A stretch of 22,069 nucleotides of DNA, from contig JABLUY010000352.1 of NCBI GenBank assembly GCA_013306675.1, forward strand, positions 6,526 to 28,594, written 5' to 3'. The stretch is from Thraustochytrium sp. TN22. Its lineage: Eukaryota; Sar; Bigyra; Thraustochytrida; Thraustochytriidae. Within the stretch, counting starts at the first letter, position 1. The number at the start of each line of letters is the position of its first letter. Below are positions 1 to 6,789 of the stretch, piece by piece. The notes beneath the pieces were generated by a model, which was not told the origin of the DNA, ran no database searches, and was given only the letters and a program-made list of their open reading frames with translations. The position numbers were made by a program, and so were the translations under genes.

Positions 1-2
1 CG

Positions 3-434
3 GTGAAACCTATTCGCGCAAGTGCCAAGCCGACCCCGAGCTGCTTCACGCTCCTCGTGCCGGGCGACAAGAATCGCAAACCGAGTTTCGGTTCGCTCGC
101 CCAGCTCGATGCGCACCAGCAGCACATGGCTTCCCTCCTCTACCAGGACATGCTCAAGCTCTTTCGCGCTGGCGAGCTCGCCTACGTCCTGCAGGGCAAG
201 TCTCCCGTGCTCGACGCTCGCATCAAGAGCCGCCTCGACGACATCACCGAGCGCTTCGGCACCTTGCCGGAGCCCGCTCTCAAGGAGGTCGACGACCGCG
301 AGCGCAACCTGCGCCTCGAGCAGCAGCGTCTGGCCGAGGAGAAGGAGCAGATTTGGCAGGAGGTCCAGCCGACCATCTTCGAGCAGCTCCTCGAGCAGGA
401 GCGCCGCTTCGAGGCTGCCAAGGCCAAGAACTAA
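3..434 (+). CDS. 3' end of an unrecognised gene; C-terminal coiled-coil protein, 5' truncated by the window
   Basis: The frame is open from the first complete codon and ends at TAA 432-434. Codon 3-5 is GTG, so the true start is probably upstream of the window. About 143 residues are visible. The first 30 or so are basic and Pro-rich. Next comes a hydrophilic stretch, and from about residue 92 to the end there is a strongly charged helix rich in Glu, Arg, Gln and Leu (for example RLEQQRLAEEKEQIW), which predicts a coiled coil. I see no catalytic motif, membrane segment or zinc ligand, and I do not recognise the family. Codons are strongly C/G-ending at third positions, as in the other real genes here, which supports coding. 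The 3' flank becomes A/C-rich at once, as expected of a 3' UTR. The gene is probably real; its function is unknown. Confidence 0.6.
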   Translation: MKPIRASAKPTPSCFTLLVPGDKNRKPSFGSLAQLDAHQQHMASLLYQDMLKLFRAGELAYVLQGKSPVLDARIKSRLDDITERFGTLPEPALKEVDDRERNLRLEQQRLAEEKEQIWQEVQPTIFEQLLEQERRFEAAKAKN

Positions 435-1230
435 AATCCCAACACCACGACAACACACCACGCAACCGCACTTTCATCGTCACCAAGGCAGAAACCCATC
501 CTTTTATTTCTCTCTCTCTTCGGCACCTTGGCGTGCGCACGCGCCCGTGCGCACTCTTCATGCCGCTGCCTTCTCACCTGCCCCCACATTCATCCCCTCA
601 CCTCCTTCTTGCCGGCCAGCGAGCGTCATGAAGCGCTTCCCCGCACTCGCCATCCGTGCCCCGCAGCCCCTCCTTTCCCACGGCATCCCGCCCCCTCTGG
701 CGGCTCCAGTGGCGCCGGGGCGCGCGCGCCCCAGTGGCGCGTGCCCTCCACCATGGCCACAGGAGGAAGGGGGGGCGCGCCCACGCCCACACGCGCCCCG
801 CAGCGGCCGCGCCGAGCGAGGGAGGCGCGCGCCCACTGCACGCCGCCAGCCAGCCGCAAGCTTTCTTTCTTTTCCTTCTTGTGTTAGCGCGCGCGCTCAG
901 CTCTCGGAGCCCGGACTCGCACGATGCGTGCGCGCAGGTCTCGCTCTCGAGCTGTCTGTGTTTGTTTCCTGGCGCGGCCGGTGCCGGGCCGCGCGCCAAG
1001 GCTTGGCGCGCGCCACGCCACGCCTCGGCGGGCGGCGAGAGCGCCGATCAAACTTCTCCGTGCCGTGCCGCCCCTAACTAGAGAATGTGTCCTTCGCCGC
1101 GCTCAGAAGGCTTCGTCGTCAACCAACCATGAACGAATGCGCGTGCGCGCGCGGCGCGTGCGTGTGCGGTGCCGCTCCCGGTTTCCTTCGCTTGGCCGCC
1201 TGGGCAGCTGCCGCTGATGCTGACTGGGCT

Positions 1231-1285
1231 GTTTGTTTTGCTTTGTTTGCTTTGCTTTGCTTTTCTTTGCTTTGCTTTGTTTTGG
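1231..1285. repeat. (TTTGC)n pentanucleotide tract, polypyrimidine-like
   Basis: Imperfect copies of TTTGC and TTTGT run across this T-rich stretch. It is followed 24 bases later by GCGCGCAG at 1302-1309. This may be a simple microsatellite, or the pyrimidine tract of a 3' splice site for a leader intron upstream of the EF-hand gene. Confidence 0.7.
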
Positions 1286-1437
1286 TTGGATGCTCGTGCG
1301 TGCGCGCAGGTCACGGTGCTGTTCACCGGCGCCTCGGCCAGCTCGGAGGCCGGCCCGCCCGAGGCTGTCTTTTCCCTCGCTCGCCCGCGCGGCGCCGGGT
1401 CGCTCACTCGCTCGCGAGGGCAGCAGATCGCGATCCA

Positions 1438-1530
1438 TCGGGCGGGCAGGCGAGCGGCAGGCAGGGCAGGCGGGCAGGCGAGCGAGCGCGCGCACGCACG
1501 CACGCACGCAGGCCAGGCCAGGCCAGGCGA
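1438..1530. repeat. Compound GC-rich short tandem repeat (GCAG, CGCA and GGCCA units)
   Basis: GGCAGGCGAGCGGCAGG-like units are followed by CGCA repeats around 1490-1511 and then GGCCA repeats around 1510-1526. The block ends about 40 bases before the EF-hand start codon, so it probably lies in the 5' UTR or core promoter. Confidence 0.7.
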
Positions 1531-1568
1531 GACCGCGGCGCGGCACAGCGCGGCGCATCGAAGGGAGG

Positions 1569-2477
1569 ATGGCGAGCATGCTGAAGCGGCTGAGCCAGCG
1601 CGCGCTGGGCTCGACCAAGGAGTCGGCGGCGCAAAAGGCGTTCAAGGAGGACCTCGACCCGTCGGCGATCGCGTACTTCAACGAGGTGGCGCGCAGGCCC
1701 TTTGCGGAGCAGGCCGTCGCATTCCTGAACGCGTACTGGGCGGAGATTGGCGACCAGGCGCCCTTCATCTTTGATGTCGCATGGCCCACCATTCGCTATG
1801 CGGAGATGCACACCACCGGCGTGCAGTACATCCACCTGTACGACGAGGGCTACGAGCTCGACTTTAACGTGGCGCTCTACTTTTATGAGAAGCTCATGCA
1901 GAAGGTCTTCGATTCCGAGGAGGGCCGCCCCTGGCGCGACGACCCGCAGTGGGCTCCCTCGCTCCCGGAGAGCATGACGGCCATCGTGCGCAAGCAGGAG
2001 CTCCGCGAGAAGGTCGACGTCAACTTCGACGGCAAGATGTCCTTCCTGGAATACCTGCTCTACCAGTACCGCAACCTCACGTCGCCGGCCGAGTTCGTCT
2101 CGCGCACCATGGCGGCCGACGCCAACGAGCCGCCGCAGGTCACTGCGGCGCGCGAGGCGCTCGAGGAGGTCAACGCTCGCATCCGCGAGTTTGAGGCCGA
2201 GAAGGCGCGCCTCACCGAGCTCGCCAAGCAGCCTGGCGTCAAGGGCCTCGGCGCCAAGCACCAGCTCGCCAGCCTCATGAGCTCGCCCATCGCCGAGGAG
2301 CTCCAGGTCGCTCTCATCAAGGCCGAGGCTGCTGTGCGCATTGCCGTGCGCGCAGCCAAGGCCGAGCTCGCTGCGCAGGGCGACAACTCGGCTGCCGCCG
2401 GCCGCCAGGGCTCCATGTTCTGGATGCAGGCTGACCTCAAGGCCAAGCAGAAGCTTTACGGCACCCGTGCCAAGTGA
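1569..2477 (+). CDS. EF-hand calcium-binding protein with C-terminal coiled coil (302 aa)
   Basis: I start at ATG 1569 (context GGGAGGATGG). Upstream in-frame sequence is Arg/Ala repeat-derived and looks noncoding, and the well-composed protein begins MASMLKRLSQRALGS. Stop is TGA 2475-2477. Residues 30-140 form a globular helical region. Residues 150-161 are a canonical 12-residue EF-hand loop (DVNFDGKMSFLE), with Asp150, Asn152, Asp154, Gly155, Ser158 and the bidentate Glu161 all present, so Ca2+ binding is likely. Only one loop is evident, so pairing may be by dimerisation or with a cryptic hand. Residues 186-270 are Ala/Glu/Lys/Arg-rich and helical, interrupted by a GVKGLGAK segment at 223-230. 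From memory, related single-EF-hand proteins with a GVKG segment occur in protists; the role is unknown to me. There is no signal peptide or membrane segment, suggesting a cytosolic protein. It converges on the MoaC gene, with 204 bp between stops. Confidence 0.85.
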   Translation: MASMLKRLSQRALGSTKESAAQKAFKEDLDPSAIAYFNEVARRPFAEQAVAFLNAYWAEIGDQAPFIFDVAWPTIRYAEMHTTGVQYIHLYDEGYELDFNVALYFYEKLMQKVFDSEEGRPWRDDPQWAPSLPESMTAIVRKQELREKVDVNFDGKMSFLEYLLYQYRNLTSPAEFVSRTMAADANEPPQVTAAREALEEVNARIREFEAEKARLTELAKQPGVKGLGAKHQLASLMSSPIAEELQVALIKAEAAVRIAVRAAKAELAAQGDNSAAAGRQGSMFWMQADLKAKQKLYGTRAK

Positions 2478-2681
2478 CGGGGCAACGAACAAGTCACCGA
2501 GTCGGGTGCGTGGCTCCCTCCACTCCTGCACTTTTGGCCTGCCTCTCTTATGCTGTCTTGTTGAACATCGCCACATTTCGTTTTTTGTTTCCCTGTTCTT
2601 CACACCTTTGCCCATAAACACGAAACAAGAACTTCCCCTCCCTTCTGCTGCCTCGCTTCGCTTCGCTTCGCTTCGCGTCGA
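2478..2681. other. Shared 3' intergenic region between convergent genes, with (CTTCG)n repeat
   Basis: This 204-bp spacer lies between two converging stop codons. The plus-strand half is T-rich and contains CATAAA near 2613, a possible polyadenylation element for the EF-hand transcript. Positions 2651-2680 carry a CTTCG pentanucleotide repeat next to the MoaC stop. Confidence 0.55.
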
Positions 2682-3266
2682 TCAAAAGTCGCGCTTCCCA
2701 CCGGTCTTGCTCACCAGCTTCGTCTCGCGAATCACAATCTCGTGCGAGACGGCCTTGCACATGTCGTACACGCACAAGGCTGCCACGCTCGCGCCGGTCA
2801 GAGCTTCCATCTCCACACCGGTCTTGTGCGTGCATGCTGCCTCGCAGTCGATCACCAGCTCGTTGCCCTGCAGCTCCATGCGCACGTCCACCTTGTCCAG
2901 GGGCAGCGGGTGGCAAAACGGGATGAGCTGGCTCGTCGCCTTGGCGCCTTGCACCCCGGCAATGATTGCCGTCGTCAGCACCGGGCCCTTGGGCCCGCGC
3001 AGCTCCGTCGGGGACTCGAACAGGGCCACCACCTCCTGCGGCAGCGTCACCACCGCCCGTGCGTGTGCCGTGCGTCGAGTCGCGCGCTTCTCGCCCACGT
3101 CCACCATGCGGGGTTCATTGCGCTCCGTGTCCACGTGTGAAAGCTTCGACAGCCCTCGCCGCGCTGTCCGCGCGCATCCTCTGCCTCCCCACTGCGCCGC
3201 CCTTGCCCTCGCCGCCGCCCTCGCCGCTACCGCCGCCGCCGCGCCGCTACCGCCGCTGCGCAACAT
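2682..3266 (-). CDS. moaC/CNX3: Cyclic pyranopterin monophosphate synthase, MoaC/CNX3 type (194 aa), predicted mitochondrial
   Basis: MoaC converts 3',8-cyclo-7,8-dihydro-GTP (the MoaA/CNX2 product) into cyclic pyranopterin monophosphate, completing the first stage of molybdenum-cofactor synthesis. Residues 44-194 match the whole family from HVDTERNEPRMVDV to the final KTGGKRDF. The residues equivalent to the E. coli catalytic set are present: Lys93 (GPKGPV), His119 (LIPFCHPL), Asp168 and Lys171 (VYDMCKAV), plus the conserved GVEMEALT segment at 150-157. I chose ATG 3266-3264 because it follows CGAAA and opens a 43-residue Ala/Arg-rich stretch without acidic residues, a typical mitochondrial presequence; plant CNX3 is mitochondrial. 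The frame stays open upstream to 3470 with further possible ATGs, so a longer protein cannot be excluded. Bacterial MoaC is about 160 residues. No MoaA domain is fused to it. Confidence 0.95.
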   Translation of the reverse strand: MLRSGGSGAAAAVAARAAARARAAQWGGRGCARTARRGLSKLSHVDTERNEPRMVDVGEKRATRRTAHARAVVTLPQEVVALFESPTELRGPKGPVLTTAIIAGVQGAKATSQLIPFCHPLPLDKVDVRMELQGNELVIDCEAACTHKTGVEMEALTGASVAALCVYDMCKAVSHEIVIRETKLVSKTGGKRDF

Positions 3267-3540
3267 TTTCGAGTTTGTGCTCTGGCAAGTCGTGCCCTTG
3301 CGCACCTCTGGCGATGCCATTGAGCCCAAGGACTTCGACCCAGGCATCACTCGCTGCGGCGGCCAGACGCCTACAGGAAGATCGAAAACGTGCATGAGTA
3401 ACCTGTGTCTACTCCGACAACGCGTGGTGTACGACCTCTGGACGAGCGAGCTCGCCGTCGCACAGAACATCTCGTCTCCACCTGCACGGCCAAGCGCAGC
3501 CCGTGCACTCCTTCCTGTGCCTCAGGAATGGCTTTGTGTA

Positions 3541-3590
3541 GCGTGGCGTTGCGTGGCGTTGCGTTGCGTGGCGTTGCGTGGCGTGGCGTA
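3541..3590. repeat. Tandem repeat of GCGTGGCGTT / GCGTT units
   Basis: The 5-mers GCGTG and GCGTT alternate about ten times without interruption. It lies about 275 bp upstream of the predicted MoaC start. Confidence 0.85.
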
Positions 3591-3828
3591 GAAAGCGTAG
3601 ATTTTGCTCGGCAAGCAAATGTTCTCTCTCGAGATAAGGTTACGTAGAGGTTAGATCCATCCTCGTGCCAAGCTGCCCGATGTTACTGGGCATGCAAGCG
3701 CCGCCGCTCTTCACCTTCTGAAACCGCAACAACGACTGGCTTTGCTGAAGCTGCCTGCACAGAACGGAGAGCAGAATCTTGGTCCCATCAGGCGCTGTGT
3801 GGTGGTCTCACCGCACTCCACCAAAAGC

Positions 3829-3851
3829 CATCATCATCATCATCATCATCA
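3829..3851. repeat. (CAT)n trinucleotide repeat in 3' UTR of the zinc-finger gene
   Basis: This is an uninterrupted CAT/ATC run on the plus strand, GAT in transcript sense, ending a few bases from the stop codon at 3857-3859. Confidence 0.85.
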
Positions 3852-3856
3852 CATCG

Positions 3857-4879
3857 TCACATTTCGGTCTGCTTCAACTCAAGCCAATGCGACCTGCACA
3901 AGTTCCCAGGCTTAGTGACATGCATGGAACAATGTCGACAGCGACGGCCACCGCCATGCGACTTGCAGTAAATACCAAGACCGCCTGGCTGAGCATACTT
4001 GTCACACCCAGTATGCGCGCACGTCTTGGGCCTGCTGTGTCTGAAGCAGAACGACGACCCGGAACGGCGCTGTCGCTCGCAGTCCAAAGAGGCACACAGA
4101 CGTCCACCGCCGTGCGCACAGCAGAGCGCCACTGAGCCTGTCGGCGCCTTGGCCTTGGTGCATCCCGGAAAGCGGCACCGCCTGCCGCCACCGTGCGCGA
4201 TGCAAAAACGCCGACCGCCCTCACCAGGCTGTGCGCACTTGCCGCAACCCGCGTGCTCGCAACGCTTACCTCCACCGTGAGCCACGCACAGCTCATTCAA
4301 GCCGCCTGTATATGAAACGCCCTTGCTACAACCTGGATGCCGACATCGCATCCCGCCTCCGTGCGCCACGCATCGCCGTATTCCAGGCATGTGCACACCG
4401 TTTGCGCAACCCTGGTGATCGCAAATCATACCGCTTGCGTGTGCCCTGCACAGGCCCTTTTCCACCGCCTTGCGCTTGCACGTGCCCTCTTTGCACCTCG
4501 ACGTGTCCTTGACCAGCTCGCTCAGGTCGATCGTGCCTTTTTCATCAGGCTGCGCAGAGACCTGCTCCAGCGTTTCGGCCGCCACAAACTGCCTGTGCAC
4601 CTCAAAGATCTCCGCCTTGATTTCCTCCACGGTCTGGCACGCCTGCTTTTGCCTTTTCTTTTGCCTTTTCCTTTGCTTTAGCTTTCGCTCTTGCTCTTGC
4701 CCTTGCTCTTGCTCTTGCTCTTGCTCTTGCTCTTGCTCTTGCTCATGCTCTTGCCTCTGGCGTTTCCCGCGGCGCCGCTGTTCAACTTCCGAGACCGTGC
4801 GGCTGCTGCGGCGCCGGCTGTCCTGGAACCATGATAGGAGCAGCCGCCGCGTCGACGCGACGCCGTCCGCGTCCGCCAT
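3857..4879 (-). CDS. Cys/His-rich HGGG zinc-finger repeat protein (340 aa)
   Basis: I start at ATG 4879-4877; the frame is open upstream to 5005 but would overlap the divergent gene's start. Residues 9-16 carry TRRLLLSW. Residues 43-64 are a Glu-Gln repeat encoded by a CTTGCT hexamer tract, and residues 65-110 form a basic helix. From 129 to 331 there are eight finger units of the form C-x4-C-x(9-13)-C-x2-H, most followed by GGG and a basic RC. The ligands begin at C129/C134/C144/H147 and end at C314/C317/C328/H331; the last unit is C-x2-C. Similar repeats are annotated in oomycetes and algae as 'WRKY19-like' zinc fingers; no WRKY domain is visible here. The array probably binds Zn2+ and may act in the nucleus, with DNA, RNA or protein contacts unknown. 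It pairs head-to-head with the gene at 5004-6518, which shares both ends. Confidence 0.8.
   Translation of the reverse strand: MADADGVASTRRLLLSWFQDSRRRSSRTVSEVEQRRRGKRQRQEHEQEQEQEQEQEQEQGQEQERKLKQRKRQKKRQKQACQTVEEIKAEIFEVHRQFVAAETLEQVSAQPDEKGTIDLSELVKDTSRCKEGTCKRKAVEKGLCRAHASGMICDHQGCANGVHMPGIRRCVAHGGGMRCRHPGCSKGVSYTGGLNELCVAHGGGKRCEHAGCGKCAQPGEGGRRFCIAHGGGRRCRFPGCTKAKAPTGSVALCCAHGGGRLCASLDCERQRRSGSSFCFRHSRPKTCAHTGCDKYAQPGGLGIYCKSHGGGRRCRHCSMHVTKPGNLCRSHWLELKQTEM
4684..4756. repeat. (CTTGCT)n hexanucleotide repeat coding Gln-Glu
   Basis: About eleven imperfect hexamers lie in frame in the zinc-finger gene and encode an alternating Glu-Gln run at residues 43-64. Because the unit is six bases, length changes would keep the frame. 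Confidence 0.85.
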
Positions 4880-5003
4880 GCGCCGCGCCGCGCCGCTCGC
4901 GGCTCGTGAACAGGGTCTGCCACCCGCCCGCCTGGCTGCCGGACTGCCTGCCCATCGCCAAGTGGCCGTGAGGATAGCGGCAAACCCCCAACTCCGCGCG
5001 CCC
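4880..5003. promoter_or_regulatory. Putative bidirectional promoter between head-to-head paralogues
   Basis: Only 124 bp separate the ATG of the minus-strand zinc-finger gene from the ATG of the plus-strand gene. The stretch is GC-rich with CGCCGCGCCGCG runs and no TATA-like box that I can see. A shared core promoter is inferred from spacing alone. Confidence 0.4.
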
Positions 5004-6518
5004 ATGGGCGAGGCCGCAGCCGAGACGCGCCGCGTGCTGCTGTCCTGGCTGCGCGCGAGCTATGCCGCCGCCGCCAGCGCCGAGCGCCGGCGTCTTGTCG
5101 CCGTCCTCGACCTCAACGACGACGACCACGACGACCACGACCACGACTTGCGTCGTGCGAGCAAGCGCAAGCAAGACGACGACTTGGACACCCCCTCGAC
5201 GAGCAAGCGCAAGAGGCCGTGCGAGCAACGTGCAGAGAAGCAAGACGAGACGAGCGTCAGAGGCTCTGATGCGCCTGCTGCATCAACATCATCAATCAAG
5301 GCGCAGAATCGGAGAACGGACAGCGCACACAAGCAGTGCGCGGCCGAGAAGTTGAAGTTGCAGAGCAGGAATGCCCAAACGAGCATCGAAGGCACAAAGG
5401 CACCTGCTACATCATCATCATCATCATCATCATTGATCCAGGCGCAGAGCAGGGATGGCGCACACAAGCAAAGCACGGCCGCCAAGGTGCAGAGCAGGAC
5501 TGCCAAGAGCAATGTCCGAACGTTGAGCCAAGGCAAGACGAACATTCAAGGCACTGCCACATCATCATCGGCGTCAACGGCGGCGGCAGCGGCAGCAGCA
5601 GCAGCAACCAAGGCGCAGAGTAGGGACGGCGCACCAAAGCAAAACACGGCCGCCAAGGTGCAGAGCAGGACTGCCAAGAGCAATGTCCGAACGTTGAGCC
5701 AAGGCAAGACGAACATTCAAGGCACTGCCACATCATCATCGGCGTCAACGGCGGCGGCAGCGGCAGCAGCAGCAGCAACCAAGACGCAGAGCAGGGGCGC
5801 AACAGTTCAAAAGATGCCCAGCAGGGCCAAGAGCGAACTCGAGCCGAGCAAAGGCGCGTACACGCCTACGTCGTCGTTGTCATCATCATCATCCAAGTCG
5901 CAGAGCAGCACCACCCTGCAATCCAGGGGCGCAAAGATGCAGAGCACGCCCGCACAGCTGCCGAGCAGAGGCCAAGGCGACGTCCCTACGCCCAGCCGAC
6001 CTAGGAGTCACATCCAAGGCATTGAGGCAGCCATCTCCTCCTGCTCCTCCTCATCATCATCCGGGACGCAGAGCAGCACCAAAATGAAAACCGCGGCCAC
6101 AAACCTGCAGAGCAGGAGCAGGAGCGACATCCAAATACCTAGCGCAACGACCTCAACCGCCGCCACCGTGGCCAAGAGCGCACAGAAGCACGGCGGTGCC
6201 CAGAGTGGTTGTCAAGTGCGACACGACGGCAAGCATGGCATTGTACCCAAGCTGCAGAGCACCATCAAGAGCAATGCCAAAGAAGGAGGGCACAAACCCG
6301 GACCATCTAGCACCGTAACGCCCGCATCCAAGAAGACACTCGGAACCGAAACAAAGGCAGTCTCCAAGATGAAGCGCAGCAAGTCTTCTCAAGCATCATC
6401 ATCGAAATCCGCGTCACGTCCTCGCTGCGTTTATTGCTCTTTGGCTGCAAGAAAACCTGGCAGTCTCTGTAGCAGCCATTGGAGGCAGCTCAAGTCCGCA
6501 TGTGATTACATTTTGTAA
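5004..6518 (+). CDS. Ser/Ala/Lys-rich repeat protein with single C-terminal CxxC-x10-CxxH finger (504 aa)
   Basis: ATG 5004 is chosen because it opens MGEAAAETRRVLLSW, matching the N-terminal motif of the divergent neighbour. The frame is open upstream to 4470, but that overlaps the neighbour's coding sequence. Residues 36-45 are an Asp/His run, and 48-73 are basic with KRKR-like nuclear-signal candidates. Residues 90-470 are low-complexity Ser/Thr/Ala/Lys/Gln with recurring QSR and poly-Ser/poly-Ala blocks, including a 57-residue tandem duplication. Residues 475-492 form one Cys/His unit, C475/C478/C489/H492, with exactly the ligand spacing of the last finger of the neighbour, followed by the same W plus LK pattern. 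The protein is probably largely disordered and nuclear. The shared ends suggest an old inverted duplication after which the finger array was lost here or gained next door. Function is unknown. Confidence 0.7.
   Translation: MGEAAAETRRVLLSWLRASYAAAASAERRRLVAVLDLNDDDHDDHDHDLRRASKRKQDDDLDTPSTSKRKRPCEQRAEKQDETSVRGSDAPAASTSSIKAQNRRTDSAHKQCAAEKLKLQSRNAQTSIEGTKAPATSSSSSSSLIQAQSRDGAHKQSTAAKVQSRTAKSNVRTLSQGKTNIQGTATSSSASTAAAAAAAAATKAQSRDGAPKQNTAAKVQSRTAKSNVRTLSQGKTNIQGTATSSSASTAAAAAAAAATKTQSRGATVQKMPSRAKSELEPSKGAYTPTSSLSSSSSKSQSSTTLQSRGAKMQSTPAQLPSRGQGDVPTPSRPRSHIQGIEAAISSCSSSSSSGTQSSTKMKTAATNLQSRSRSDIQIPSATTSTAATVAKSAQKHGGAQSGCQVRHDGKHGIVPKLQSTIKSNAKEGGHKPGPSSTVTPASKKTLGTETKAVSKMKRSKSSQASSSKSASRPRCVYCSLAARKPGSLCSSHWRQLKSACDYIL
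5410..5434. repeat. (ATC)n trinucleotide repeat coding poly-Ser
   Basis: An uninterrupted ATC/TCA run in frame gives a run of seven serines. Shorter ATC runs recur at about 5560, 5731, 5880 and 6050 in the same gene. Confidence 0.8.
5441..5782 (+). repeat. 171-bp in-frame tandem duplication (two units, 57 codons each)
   Basis: Unit 1 is 5441-5611 and unit 2 is 5612-5782. The two align without gaps, with only a handful of substitutions clustered near the 5' end (around HKQST versus PKQNT), and the last 125 or so bases look identical. A third unit begins (GACGCAGAGCAGG) and diverges at once. Each unit codes a basic QSRTAKSNVRTLSQGK segment followed by Ser and Ala runs. Confidence 0.95.
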
Positions 6519-6789
6519 ACTGCGCTACCACCCATACGACAGTCTTGATGGAAGGCTCGACCTCGGGCAACTCGCTCTGGCACGATGGCATGAGCAACTC
6601 GCTCTGGGACGACTGCATGAGCAATGGCACGAGCAACTCCCTGAGCAACTCGCTCTTGCACAATGTCACGCGCAATGGCACGAGCAACTTCTCGCTCTGG
6701 CACGTTTCCCTCGCTCTGGCACAATGGCGTAAGAGAACGCCTCCCTCTGGCACGGGCAACTCGGTCGCAAAAGATCACGTCAATCTCTT
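6519..6789. repeat. Degenerate repeat region based on GAGCAACTCGCTCTGGCAC
   Basis: From about 6557 to 6755, variants of GAGCAACTCGCTCTGGCAC with ATGGCA spacers recur six or more times at irregular intervals. Short frames stay open on both strands, but none shows a recognisable domain. The tract follows the 3' end of the Ser-rich gene and fills the space where the TPR pseudogene loses similarity, so it may have expanded inside that gene's 3' part. Confidence 0.6.

Larger units (their letters stand above)
435..1568. other. Intergenic region and likely 5' leader of the EF-hand gene
   Basis: No convincing coding sequence is present. Positions 435-600 are A/C/T-rich and suit the 3' UTR of the upstream gene. 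Positions 600-1230 are very GC-rich, with many GCGCGC runs. The long frames open here on both strands encode low-complexity Arg/Ala/Pro/Ser strings and reflect the scarcity of stop codons in such sequence. Positions 1231-1285 are a T-rich TTTGC repeat that leads to a CAG ending at 1309. Positions 1438-1530 hold GCAG, CGCA and GGCCA short repeats just ahead of the EF-hand start codon. Confidence 0.6.
3267..3856. other. Intergenic region: MoaC promoter side and 3' flank of the zinc-finger gene
   Basis: No convincing gene is present. The reading frame upstream of MoaC stays open to 3470, but that segment does not resemble the family. Positions 3541-3590 are a GCGTGGCGTT/GCGTT tandem repeat, and 3829-3851 a CAT trinucleotide repeat just past the stop of the minus-strand zinc-finger gene. 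Sequence from about 3600 is visibly less GC-rich than the flanks. Confidence 0.55.

Noticed and set aside
22-1077. Long plus-strand frame overlapping the first gene and the intergenic region
   Set aside because: It encodes Ser/Arg/Pro strings out of frame with the real gene end and runs through the 3' UTR; open frames are expected by chance at this GC content.
1404-2621. 405-codon minus-strand frame opposite the EF-hand gene
   Set aside because: Leu/Glu/Arg-rich antisense shadow of a gene with a clear EF-hand on the plus strand.
3829-3851. CAT repeat as a CRISPR-like or regulatory array
   Set aside because: It is a simple trinucleotide run without spacers; similar ATC runs occur in the adjacent coding sequence.
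3857-4879. WRKY transcription factor
   Set aside because: The fingers resemble those in proteins named WRKY19-like, but no WRKYGQK heptapeptide or WRKY zinc site is present.
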